This document shows, piece by piece, positions 48,652 to 60,900 of a stretch of 64,000 nucleotides of DNA (positions are counted from its first letter, which is position 1; every line of letters begins with the position of its first letter). The notes under the pieces were generated by a model that was given only the letters and a program-made list of their open reading frames with translations, did no database searches and had not been told where the DNA came from. Source of the stretch: Pseudoalteromonas sp. R3 (GTDB lineage Bacteria > Pseudomonadota > Gammaproteobacteria > Enterobacterales > Alteromonadaceae). A program made the position numbers and the translations under genes. Location of the stretch: positions 806,001 through 870,000 of the forward strand of contig NZ_CP034834.1 of NCBI RefSeq assembly GCF_004014715.1. Direction: 5' to 3'.

Positions 48652-51600
48652 GTGTTGAGTTGCTCTTTCAACAACTACAACAAGCGGGTGTTATTTTTCA
48701 GTCTCAGGATGATAAAATCACCCTCAAGCTACCCAAAGAAATGGACAGTCAGCTGAAACGTCAGCTGGCCGAAAACAAGGACGCGCTCAAGGCATTTTTA
48801 CACCAGCTTTATGCCCGCAGTCACAAACGCCCGACGCTGAAAAAGACGCCGGGTTGCAGCGCGCCTCTCTCTTTTGCACAGCAGCGTCTGTGGATGCTCA
48901 ATGAGCTACACGGCGGCAGTGCGCACTATAATATGCCGCAGATCTATCGTGTCGAAGGTCAGCTGGAGCCTGCACTGGTGGAACAGGCGCTCGCACAAAT
49001 TGTGCAGCGTCATCAGGTGTTGCGCACTGTGTACCAGTCTCAACAGGGCAAAGCGGTGCAGGTTGTGCGCGATGATGTGGTTTTTTCATTAACCTGTGTG
49101 GATCTGAGTGCGCAGGCACCTGATGCAGCACAACAGGCTTTGGATGCGTTGCTGCAAGAAGATGCTCAGACACCCTTTGACCTGAGCCAGGATCTGATGA
49201 TCCGTGCAACCTGGGTGAGCATGAGTCATACGGCTCCGGGCCAGGTGGTGGGATACTTGTTATTAAATATGCACCATATTGCTTCTGATGGCTGGTCGAT
49301 GGCGATCCTGAGCCAGGAGTTCTTTGCGATTTATGCCAGCCTGGTGCAGGGCAATGCGTGTCCGCTGCCTGCGCTGGCTTTGCAATACAAAGATTATGCG
49401 CACTGGCAGCGTGAGTGGCTGAGCGAAGAGGTGCTCGCATCCGGGCTGAAATTCTGGCAGCAGACACTGACCGACTTACCCGCATTGCATAGCCTGCCGC
49501 TGAGCTATCCAAGACCTGCACAAAAAGGGTATCTGGGCGCCAGGCATGATGCCTCGCTGGGGGTACCTGTTGCCAAAGCACTTACTCAGCTGGGTGAACA
49601 GTATCAGCTCAGCCCGTTTATGCTCATGCATGGTGCGCTGGCACTGACCTTGTCGCGTTTTAGCGGCACCTCAGATGTGGTGATAGGCACCCCGGTTGCA
49701 AATCGCAGCGATGCCCAGCTGAAAGACCTGATTGGTTTTTTTGTCAATTCTCTGGTGCTCAGAGTAAGCACAGAGCATGACACGCTGGCAGACTTTTTAG
49801 CCCATATTCGCCACGTCAACCAGCAGGCTCAGTCCCACCAGGATGTGCCGTTTGAGCAGATTGTCGAGGCACTGAACATTGAGCGTGATGGTGCTCATAC
49901 ACCTTTATTTCAGATAATTTTGACTACTAACTCTGATTATGGGGTAGCCAGTGAACAGGCGCACAGTGTGGCACTGCCCGAGCTGAGCATGACACCGCTG
50001 AGTGGCGATGAACCTATCTGTAAATTTGATCTGGAGATTAACCTGAGTCTGGATGAGCAAGGTGTTCATATTAGCTGGTTATATGACAAAGCCTTATTCA
50101 GCCCGGCGCTCATTACACGTTTCAACGCCCAGTTGGTGGCGGTTATCGAAAGGCTGGCAGGTGCTGCGGCGAGTGCCAGTCAGCCAATGTTGAGTGAAAT
50201 CTCGGCGCTTCATGCAACAGAGCAGGCGCAGCTGGCGGCGCTGATGACCCCCAGTGAGCTGACAAAGGACGCTCATCAGACGGTGACAGAGTTGTTCAGC
50301 CGCAGTGTCGCACTTGCGCCGCAGCATATCGCACTGGTATGTGGCCAGCGTCAGCTTAGCTATAGTGAACTCGACAGTGCGTCCAATCGTCTTGCTCGTT
50401 ATCTGATAGCACAAGGTCGCCATGCATATGTCGGCTTATTGCTGCCGCGTGGTATTGAGATGATAGTCGCAATGCTGGCCGTGCTAAAAAGTGGCGCGAC
50501 CTATGTCCCGCTGAATCCGGACTATCCGCAGTCACGTATCGACCATATTGTGGCAGATGCAGATCTTAACCTGGTGCTCACCTGTGCTGAACATCGCCCG
50601 ATACTGCAAAGCAGCAATATACAGGCGCTGGAGCTGACCCCTGCACTCACAATTGAGGGATGTGACGCGTTTATGCGTTTTGGCTCTGCACAGCTTACTG
50701 AGCACTTGCCTGAGCCAGAAAACCCAGCTTATGTGATTTATACATCAGGCTCGACCGGATTACCCAAAGGAGTTGTGGTGCCACATCGGGCCATCAGCCG
50801 ACTGGTGATGTCGCCCAACTTCATGAGTTTGGACCGGGACACCGTGTTTTTGCAGGCTGCAAATGTGGCATTTGATGCGGCAACGCTGGAAATTTGGGGG
50901 CCACTGCTCAATGGTGGTTGTTGCGTGATCTATCCGCAAGCCCATATCACACTGGAGACACTGAATCAGGTGATTGAGGCGCACCGGGTCAATGCGATGT
51001 GGTTGACCGCCGGACTGTTTAGTGAGTGGAGCAAGGTAAGCACGCAGGCACAGACACAGCTGAGCTCGCTGCGCACGGTGCTGGCTGGTGGTGATGTGTT
51101 AGACCCGCAGGCTGTGGCCCGGGTGCAGCATGCTTTGCCAGCAGTGCAAGTGGTCAATGGTTACGGTCCGACCGAAAACACCACCTTTACCTGTTGTTAC
51201 CCGGTGCCTGCGCATTTTGATCCCGCAAATGCGGTGCCGATTGGTCGTGCACTACAGGGCGACAGTGTGATGGTGCTCAGCGGTAATGAACTGGTACCGC
51301 CGGGGAGTGTGGGTGAGCTGTGTGTCAGCGGACCCGGACTGGCGCTGGGTTATTTAAACCTGGCAGCACTGAGCGCAGAAAAATTCACCGCCAACCCTTT
51401 CTATGACGACGCTCAAAGTGATGCCTATCGACGCCTTTATCGTACCGGTGACTTAGTACGTGTTCAGGCCGATGGCGTCATTGACTATGTGGGTCGTACC
51501 GACAACCAGATCAAGATCCGTGGTTTCCGGGTTGAGCTGGGTGAAATCGAGCAACAAATCACGCAGCTGGACAGCGTGGCCAGTGCGCTGGTGGTGGTAA

Positions 51601-54600
51601 ACGGCGAAGCAAATAAACGCCTGGTGGCTTATATTGAACTAACCTGTGCAGCACGGGAGCTTGGGGCCTTGGATAACACTCAGCTGAGCCAGACACTGGC
51701 ACAGCGGTTACCTGGCTATATGGTTCCGGATGCGCTGGTCCTGATTGAGCACTGGCCGTTAACCAGCAACGGAAAAATCGACCGCCGTGCGCTGCCGGAA
51801 CCCGCACTGACAGAGGTGGATGCAGCATACACGGCCCCCGTCTCTGAGGCGGAACAGGTCGTGGTTGACGTGTGTGGTGAATTGCTTGAACGCGACCCGG
51901 CAGAGCTCAGCACAACAGCTAATTTCTTTGCGCTGGGTGGTCACTCGTTGCTGATGATACAGCTTATTGCTGCGCTCAAAGAGCGAGGGTATCAGGTTGA
52001 TAGTCAGGCCCTGTTTACCAGCAGCACACTGGCGCAGATGGCGACTCAGTTGAGTGAGGATGCAGAACAGGGCTTTGTGGTGCCGCAAAACCGGATCCCT
52101 CTCGAGTGTACTGAAATTACGCCTGAACTGCTGGATCTGGTTAGCCTTACGCAGGACGAGATCAATGAGATAACGGCGCAGATTCCGGGCGGTGCTATAA
52201 ACATTCAGGATATCTATCCTCTGGCGCCGTTGCAGCAGGGGATCCTGGCGATGCACACACTCAGTGATGGCCGCGACCCCTATGTTACAACCATGGCGTT
52301 TTCATTCTCACAGCGAGCGTTATTACAGCTGTTGGAGACACAGCTCAATACGCTGATCGCCCGTCATGATGTATTGCGCACCGCGATTTTGTGGCGCGGC
52401 CGCACTGAGCCCGTTCAGGTGGTGCTGCGTGAGGCGCAGATTGCGGCGCAATGGCTGCCGGTGAACGCCGGGCAGGATGTGCAAGCGGTATTCGAAAACT
52501 ATGTCGCACACGGTGCACACCGCCTTGAGCTGGAATCGGCACCTATGATGCAGTTACAGGCGATGGAGGATAAACAATCCCGGCAAATTTATGTTGTGCT
52601 TAAAGTGCACCACTTGCTGATTGATCATGTCTCGCTGGATATTCTGATGGCTGAGCTGGCCCGGATAGAAAGCGAAGGCGCAGCCAGTTTGCCTGCTGTG
52701 ACACCCTATCGTCATTTTATCGCTCGTGTACTACACGACCAGCAGCATCACGACGCTCAGCAATATTTCAAAGCGCAATTAGGAGACTTTGACCAGCCGG
52801 CCTACCGTTTGGGCTGAGCGAAGTAAACGGCGATGGTGGTCAAATTGATGAGTTTAAACAGCGCATTCCGGCTGAGCTTGCCAGTAAAGTGAGAGACTAT
52901 GCCAAAAGCCAGGCAATGAGCCCGGCTGCGTTATTTCATCTGGCCTGGGGGCGGGTAGTGGCCGCCTGTTCTGGTCAGCAGGATGTGGTGTTTGGCACTG
53001 TGTTATCAGGGCGAATGCAGGGCGGGCCTGAAATGGCAAACATGCTGGGCATGATGATTAATACCTTACCTGTGCGTGTCAAACTAGACCTGCGCAGTGC
53101 ACAGGAGGCTTTGCTCGATGTGCATGCGGCCCTGCAGTCGCTGCTCCCCCATGAGCAAGCTCCGCTTTCTGAGGCTATGCAGGCTTCGGGCGTTGAGGGC
53201 AACATGCCATTGTTCAGTGCGGTACTTAATTATCGTCATTCTCACGATGTGAGCGCGCCCGATGAAGCGGCGGAGCTGAAACTATTGGGCGTGAAAGAAC
53301 GTACTAACTATCCGTGTGTGATGTCGGTCGATGATTTGGGCAGTGATTTTTCACTTACGCTGCAAATCGACAACAAGGTGAATGGCCAGCGTATCAATGC
53401 GTATCTGGTTACCGCACTGACTCAGTTACTGGATGCGCTGCAAAGCGATTCACTCCAGCCGGTTGCTGCGCTGCCAGTGTTGCCCGATGACGAGCAACAT
53501 CGTTATCTGGAACAGTGGAATGACACTGAGCAAAGTTATGCGCGTGAGGCCTGTGTGCATCAGCTGTTTGAACAACAGGTCGCAGCGACACCCTGGAATA
53601 TTGCACTGCGCTTCGAGGCGCAGACCCTCACTTATACCGCGCTGAACAGTAAGGCCAATCAGCTGGCACACTATTTACGCAACACTCATAATCTTGGTCC
53701 GGATTCACTGGTTGGACTGTGTGTTGAACGCTCTTTCGAAATGGTGATTGGCATCTGGGGCATTCTTAAAGCCGGTGGTGCTTATGTGCCGCTGGACCCT
53801 GAATTACCCGCTGCGCGACTTAATTATCTGGTTGAGAATGCCAGTGCCGATGTGGTACTCAGCACACGTGCTGTGGCTAATCGCGTTGAACTGGGCGAAG
53901 CAAAGGTAGTGGCGCTGGACGAGTTTGATTATGACGCCCATGACGAGCGAAATATTGCCGTCGATGAAATCGGCCTGACGTCGCAGCATCTGGCTTATAT
54001 GATTTATACCTCAGGCTCAACGGGCAAACCCAAAGGTGTCTTGCTTGAGCATCAGGCGCTGCATAACCGCATCGACTGGATGGACAAAGAATATGGCTGC
54101 GACACGTCAGATAAAATTCTGCAAAAAACCCCGTACAGTTTTGATGTATCAGTGTGGGAATTCGTCTGGCCCATGCTCAAAGGTGCCGAGCTGGTGATTG
54201 CCAAGCCCGGTGGACACAAAGATCCTGCCTACCTGAGTGAGTTAGTTGTGGCCACCGGTGTCACTAAGCTGCACTTTGTGCCCTCGATGCTGGGTGTGAT
54301 GCTGGAACAGGGCGACCTGGGCCGCTGCACCTCAATAAAACAGGTGTTCTGTAGTGGTGAGGCATTACAGATAAGTCATGTCGAACAGTTTAGGGCCAGC
54401 TTACCAACTGCGCAGTTACATAACTTGTATGGTCCGACGGAAGCCGCCATCGACGTGAGTTACTGGGATTGCGCGCAACCGTATGGCAACAGTGTGCCGA
54501 TAGGTAAGCCCATTCAGAATATTCAGCTCCTGATCCTCGATGAAGCACTGAACCTGCTACCGCAAGGGGCGTGCGGTGAGTTACACATTGGCGGTGAAGG

Positions 54601-56095
54601 CCTGGCCCGCGGCTATCTGAATCGCCCGGAGCTGACTGACGAGCGCTTTATCGCCAACCCGTTTTTCGATGCCAGTGCAGCAAACAGCAGCCAGCGGTTG
54701 TACAAAACCGGCGACCTGGTGCGCTATCGCGAAGACGGCAACATTGAGTATATGGGCCGGCTGGATCATCAGGTGAAGATCCGCGGTTTGCGCATTGAGC
54801 TGGGCGAAATTGAGTTTTATATCGGTGAGCACAGCGATGTAGATTCAGCGCTGGTGATGGCCTTAACCGATGAGCATGGTAGTCAGCGTCTGGTGGCTTA
54901 TGTGAAGCCGCTGGGTGAATACGATGAGCAGGCACTGACGACTGCCATCAGAGCACAGCTTAGCGAGGTACTGGCCGAGTACATGGTGCCCGATAGCTTT
55001 ATCTATATTAGTCAGTGGCCACAGACGCCAAACGGAAAAATTGACCGCAAGGCGCTGCCTGCGCCTGAGTTGTCCGCACTGTCTGGCGGTTATGAGGCAC
55101 CGAAAGGGGATACTGAAGTGATGCTCGCGCAGGTGTGGGCCGATGTCCTTAAACTGCCCGCCGATCAGATCAGCCGTGACGCCAACTTCTTTGCACTGGG
55201 TGGCCACTCGTTGTTGGTAATGAAGCTGGTGCAGAATATTGATCAGGTTTTCAAAACCCACGGGATTGCTATCAACAAAGTGGTAGAGCGACCCACACTC
55301 AGCGCCATGGCCGAGTGCATTGCTCATCATAATGACCAGCAATGGCAGGCCATTCGCCCCGTGTTGTCACTGGATTTTGACCCGGCAGTAACGATTTATC
55401 TGGCGCCCGGAGCGGGCATGACCAGCGGCGGCTACATGGACCTGGCACGGGCGTTACCTCAGGTGCAGATCATGAGTCTGGAGCCTGTAGGCATGAGCGA
55501 GCAGGACCCGGTTATCGACAGCTGGGATGAACTTATCAGTTGCTATGCAGATGCCATTGTCAGTGAGCGCAATGCGCGTGGCGCAGAGGCAGAACCGGCT
55601 GTACTGATGGGCCATAGTTCAGGGGGAGCCGTAGCATTTGCAACTGCACTGAAACTGGAGTCATTAGGATGTAAAACACAGCTGCTACTGTGCGAGTGTT
55701 TAGTGGCAACCGATGATGAAGCCCAGTTCGAGATCAGCGATGCTGAAAAGCAGGAATTAATGCTGTCCTATGCCAAAGCGCTTAAACCTGAAGACAGCGA
55801 AGAGCAGTTGTTGTCCTGGCTCAGCCTGGGTATGACTCAGCGCCTGTTCAATGTGTATTTCCAGCAGGTGGACTGGTCAAGACGCTATCAGCCCGAAGCC
55901 TGCCTCAATGGTGCGTTAAGCATGATAGTGACTCCTGAGCTGGGAGAAGCATACTGGCAGCAAAAACAGACCCAGTTGCAGGCATATGTCAGCACACAGG
56001 TAGAGACCATCCACACAGAAGGCAAGCATGTCACTATGGTGAAAAGTCCTTATGTCAGTGGCCTGGCAGACAAACTCATGGCGCTACTGGCCTGA
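48648..56095 (+). CDS. NRPS3: TubC-C-A-PCP-(dual E/C)-A-PCP-TE, split by a one-base deletion
   Basis: As read, 1389 aa to a stop at 52817, then a second frame to 56095. Adding one C at 52805-52806 restores AYPFGLSEVNGDGG, matching the same place in NRPS4 (LPFGLSEV), and gives 2482 aa. Docking domain 1-55; C1 HHIASDG (209); A1 TSGSTGLPKG (700), pocket D-A-L-W-L-G-G-T-F (valine-like); PCP1 Ser1100; dual-type C domain with ITPELLDLVSLTQDEINEIT, YPLAPLQQG and HHLLIDHVS; A2 TSGSTGKPKG (1789), pocket D-V-W-H-F-S-L-I-D (serine); PCP2 Ser2188; thioesterase from about 2245 with GHSSGG (Ser2324) and the late His in GKHVTMV. The TE makes this the last enzyme of the line and would release or cyclise the peptide after Ser. 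Confidence 0.92.
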
Positions 56096-56133
56096 GTAGA
56101 CAAAGAGTGAAACGGGTTATCTGACCCAAGCAT

Positions 56134-56163
56134 GCAGGCTGGGGCAAAGTAGTTTCAGCCTGC
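56134..56163 (+). terminator. Hairpin between NRPS3 and the ABC exporter gene
   Basis: 8-bp stem GCAGGCTG / CAGCCTGC with a 14-base loop, 38 bases after the NRPS3 stop. No T-run; weak. Confidence 0.35.
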
Positions 56164-56206
56164 GTAATACCTATTTTAGAATTAGTAACCATTACAAGGC
56201 TGTTTT

Positions 56207-57880
56207 ATGTTATATCGGCTAGTTTTATCTCATAAGAAACTACTCATACTTGCCACGCTTTTGAGTGTTGTCAGTGCGCTTTCAGGCATCGGCATCATTT
56301 CACTGGTCAATGCTGAGATAGAAAATGTGTCTAACCCGGACTCTGATGTGCTCAAAGCACTGGGCATTTTTTTCGTCGCACTGGCGGGGTTTCTCACCTT
56401 TAGTGTGATTTCTCAGTACATTCTCACTAAGTTATCCGTTCAGATCATGGTAAGTATTCGCGAGAATCTGGTTCAGCGTGTTTTGTCGACCAGTTATGAG
56501 CAGATTGAGCGCGTGGGTGGGCATCGGATTTTTGCTACTTTGACCAAAGACATTGAGTCACTCACCGCAACCCTGAGTGCCGTACCGCATGTGGCCTATA
56601 ACCTGGCTACCGTGTTGCTGTGTTTTGCTTATATGAGCTATCAGTCCTGGCAGCTGTTTTTGTTTGTCGGTGGCGTGTTGTTGCTAGCTATGCTGGTCGC
56701 TCAGCTGCTTATGAGCCTGGGCATTCAGCGCTTTCAGGCTGTGCGGGAACTGGATGACAGCCTGTTTAAGAACTTTCGTGCCCTGATTGACGGTGGTAAA
56801 GAACTGAATATTAACTTCAACCGTAAGCGTTTTTTTTACAAAGAGGTGGTGACGCCAAATATTCAGGAAATTAAAAAGTCGACAATTTCAGCGCACATTA
56901 TATTTATCATTCTGAGCAACTGGACCAATCTGATCTTGTTCCTGGCGCTGGGGTCTGTGGTTTTTATGTCACAACTGTTTTTGAGCGGCATAGCCACTGA
57001 GGTGGTGGTGAGCTTTGTGCTGACGCTGGTTTATGTGATTGGTCCACTGACGGTGTTGATCAACACCTACTCTGTGGTTGCTGAGGGCATAGTGTCGAGC
57101 CAGAAAATAGAAAAGCTGCAACTATCGGAAGAGATTTTGACTGATCAGCTGGACAACACACTGCACCCTGAGCATAATTGGCACACTCTGGACATCGAGG
57201 CCATCGAATATGAATACCGTCGTGATGACAGCGACGACTACCACTTCTCCATCGGGCCTATCAGTACGCAAATCCAGCGTGGCGAAATCGTTTTCCTGAT
57301 TGGCGGCAATGGCTGTGGTAAATCTACCTTCGCCAAAGTGTTATGTGGTTTGTATACCCCAACTCGCGGCAGTATCCGCCTTGATGGTCGGGATGCCGCG
57401 CATGCAATGGATTGGTACCGTTGCCACTTTAGCACCATCTTTTCTGATTTCTACCTGTTTGAGCAAGTGATCGATGCCAACGGCATGCTGGCCGATGACA
57501 ACAAAATTCGTCAATATCTGAGCAAGCTGAAGCTGGATCAGAAAGTCACGGTAGAAAAAGGCATTTTATCGACCACTGAGCTTTCTCAGGGTCAGAAGAA
57601 ACGTCTGGGCTTATTGCTGTCGTACATGGAAGACACACCGCTTTATATTTTTGATGAATGGGCAGCCGATCAGGACCCGTATTTCAGAAACTTCTTTTAT
57701 CGCGAACTCTTACCTGAGCTTAAGTCTTTGGGTAAGACCGTGTTCGTGATCAGTCACGACGAACATTACTTCTCACTGTCTGACCGCATTCTCAAATTTG
57801 AAGCCGGTCAGATGGAAGACGTAACCACGTCATTTGCATCTGCAGAACCTGTTGCTGAACAGCCTGTAGCGCTGGCCTGA
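56207..57880 (+). CDS. Cyclic-peptide ABC exporter (SyrD/PvdE type)
   Basis: 557 aa, a fused membrane and ATPase half-transporter. Six membrane helices in residues 1-300, then Walker A FLIGGNGCGKSTFAKVLCGL (about 363-382), the unusual signature LSQGQKKRLGLLLSYMEDTP and Walker B LYIFDEWAADQDP. LSQGQKKR and DEWAADQDPYFRNFFY are characteristic of the SyrD/PvdE cyclic-peptide exporter group that moves NRPS products across the inner membrane. Located between NRPS3 and NRPS4, so export of the peptide made here is the natural reading. AAGG eight bases before the ATG. Confidence 0.93.
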   Translation: MLYRLVLSHKKLLILATLLSVVSALSGIGIISLVNAEIENVSNPDSDVLKALGIFFVALAGFLTFSVISQYILTKLSVQIMVSIRENLVQRVLSTSYEQIERVGGHRIFATLTKDIESLTATLSAVPHVAYNLATVLLCFAYMSYQSWQLFLFVGGVLLLAMLVAQLLMSLGIQRFQAVRELDDSLFKNFRALIDGGKELNINFNRKRFFYKEVVTPNIQEIKKSTISAHIIFIILSNWTNLILFLALGSVVFMSQLFLSGIATEVVVSFVLTLVYVIGPLTVLINTYSVVAEGIVSSQKIEKLQLSEEILTDQLDNTLHPEHNWHTLDIEAIEYEYRRDDSDDYHFSIGPISTQIQRGEIVFLIGGNGCGKSTFAKVLCGLYTPTRGSIRLDGRDAAHAMDWYRCHFSTIFSDFYLFEQVIDANGMLADDNKIRQYLSKLKLDQKVTVEKGILSTTELSQGQKKRLGLLLSYMEDTPLYIFDEWAADQDPYFRNFFYRELLPELKSLGKTVFVISHDEHYFSLSDRILKFEAGQMEDVTTSFASAEPVAEQPVALA

Positions 57881-57890
57881 AAGCCAGATA

Positions 57891-57907
57891 GCGGGCTTTC
57901 GGCCCGC
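57891..57907 (+). terminator. GC-rich hairpin between exporter gene and NRPS4
   Basis: GCGGGC / GCCCGC stem with a five-base loop, 10 bases after the exporter stop, followed by CACGTTTT. A possible partial terminator; NRPS4 begins 73 bases further. Confidence 0.45.
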
Positions 57908-57980
57908 CACGTTTTGTGCCTTACGGTTATGCCTTATGGCCTGAGTATTATCAAGGTCCCGCGCATCGGGGCCAGTGAGT

Positions 57981-60900
57981 ATGGATAGACCAAGAATGAA
58001 TAATAGACGTTACCCCCTGACATCATCTCAGCAACCAGTCTGGATGGAGCAAGTATTCAAGAGTGAATCCCCACTGTACAACGTTGGGGGTCGGTTTGTA
58101 TTAACAGGGGCACTGGACCCGATACGCTTTAAGCATGCACTGGATCACGTCGTAGCACACACCGACGCTTATCGTATCAACCTGGTACTGGAAGACACCC
58201 AGCCCTGGCAAATCATCAATGATGATCTGCAACTGGACTGGAAATGTATTGACCTCAGTGGCTATGCGGATGCGCATCAGCGTGCAGCAGACTATTGCCA
58301 GACTCAGATGTCTACTCCCTTTGATATTTATGGCCCTTGTTTATGGCGCATTCACTGGTTAAAAATCTCCGAGCAGGAAAGTGCCATGTGTATGGTGTTC
58401 CACCACCTGATAGTGGATGGCATTGCGGGCAGTCTGTTCCTTGAGTACCTCAGTGAAACGTATCTGGCGATGGATGCACAGGGGCGTTTCATTAAAGAAG
58501 TGCCTGAACGCCCGTCGTACAGCGAGTTTATTGAAAAAGACCTGGCCTATCGGCAGAGCAGCCGGTTCGAAAAAGACCGGGCTTTTTGGCAGGAAAAGTT
58601 TAAGACCTTACCCGATCCGCTGCTGTTGAAGAAAACCAATCAGTTTGATGACCAGCCATTTGCCCGTCGCGAATACGAATTTACCCAGCAGCAGTACAAT
58701 CAAATCGGTGCGGTTGCCGCGCGTTATGGTTGCTCGGCAACACACTTTTTCACCACCCTGGTCGCGGTGTATTTTTCGCAGATGAATGATAAGCGTGATC
58801 TGGTCCACATCGGGATGCCCGTCCACAACCGCAGCTCGGCTAAATTACGCCAGACGATAGGTATGATGGCGTCAGTGATCCCCGTTGGCGTGGCCTTTTC
58901 GCGTACCGACAGCTTTGCTGACACCTTTAAAGCCGTGGCCGCCGAGCTCAAACGCAGCTACAAATATCAAAAGTACCCGCTGCATGAAATGATCCGTGAC
59001 CTTCGGCCGATGAATGAGGGTGAGGGTCAGTTGTTCGATATTCAGCTGTCAGTGGAAGATCACCCTTCCGATACCCAGTTTGGCGAAGTGTCTAGTTACA
59101 AGGCGGTGCTGAACAGTGGCTTTAGCTCATACCCTTTGTCTATTTATGTGCGCAGCCATGATAATATTAATAATGTCCATGTTGAATTTAACTTTGACCG
59201 AAACTTCTTCAACGAGGATGAGATAGATGGCCATGTCAGCCGTCTGACGACCATGATTGCCGATGTGGTAACCAACCCAACCATGCTGATTGGCGATTAC
59301 ACGTTAGCCACTGAGCAGGAAATCGAGCAGCAGCTGTTCGACTGGAACGGTAACCAGGTTGACTATGCGTCTCAGTTAACGATACAGCAAGTGTTTGAAC
59401 AGCAAGTTGCTGCCACGCCCAATCACTGCGCTCTGGTGTTTGGTGAGACGTCTCTGAGCTACCAGGCACTGAATGAACGGGCCAATCAGCTGGCTCACTA
59501 TTTAGCGCAACAAGGGGTTATGCCGGGCAGCTATGTGGGCGTGTGTATCAACCGCTCCATCGAAATGATGATAGCCATCCTGGCGACCCTCAAAGCGGGT
59601 GGTGTTTACGTGCCCCTGGATCCCAATTACCCGGCGGAGCGCCTTGCTTACATGATGGAAGACTCCGCAGTCAGTGTGATCCTGACCAATGAGCGGTGTC
59701 GTGAGTCGCTGGCATTTGCCGCTGACAAAGTGATTTCGCTGGACACCCAGGCAGGACAATGGGCTCAGTGTGGCCTGGACAACCTCAGCACAGAGATACA
59801 GCAACACAGCGATGAGCTGGCTTATCTGATTTATACGTCGGGGTCGACGGGCAAACCTAAGGGCGTGATGTGTACCCACCGTGGTATTGTCAATCTGGCG
59901 CAGAATCAGCAAGCCCGGTTTGCCATCACGCCACAAAGCCGGGTATTACATTACGCGTCAATCAGCTTTGATGCAGGCACCTGGGACTGGGTGATGGCGC
60001 TGCTGAACGGCGCAACTCTAGTGATCAGCAGCGATGAAGCACGTCTTGAACCGGCCAAAGTGGCCGATTTATTTGTCCAGCAGCAGATCACTCATGTGAC
60101 CTTGCCTCCGGCGTTTTTGGCGACCATGGAATATCGCGAAGACTATGCATTGCAATGTCTGATTGTGGCGGGTGAGGCCTGCGAGCAAGAACTGATGGAC
60201 TTATGGTCCTCACGTTATGGTTTTTTTAATGCCTACGGTCCGTCTGAGGCATCGGTGTGTGCCACTGTATGTCAATTGATGCCGGGTAATGCGGTTCGCA
60301 TCGGTAAGGCGCTCGATAATGTGTCTTTGTTTGTCCTGGATGAATATCAAAAAATGCTGCCGGTTGGCTCTATTGGTGAGTTGTATATCGGTGGTGCCGG
60401 ATTGGCGCAAGGCTATCTGAATCGCCCTGAGTTAAGCGAAGAGAAGTTTGTCGCTAATCCCTTTTATCAGCAAAACCCGCAAACCGGAGCGCGTCTGTAT
60501 CGCAGTGGCGACCTGGTTCGTTATTTGCCGGATGGTGAGCTGGAGTTTGTCGGGCGAGCTGACGATCAGGTTAAAGTGCGCGGGTTTCGCGTCGAGCTGG
60601 GTGAGATTGAGCACGGCCTGAATAAACTCTCGGCCGTGCATTCATGTGTGGTACTGGCAAAGCGCCAGGGTGGCACCAATCAGTTACTGGCCTGCGTGAT
60701 CCCGGAGCAGCCGGTGACAGAGTCGGAGCAGGCTGAGTTTGTCTTTGCGCTGCAACGAGAGCTTGAGCAGGAGTTGCCTGCACATATGGTGCCTGGGCAT
60801 TTCACTTTGCTGACTCAGTGGCCACTGACCCCGAACGGTAAAATTGATAAGAAAGCCCTGCTGGCGTGCACAACCATTGCATTGCAGGGAGAATATCTTG

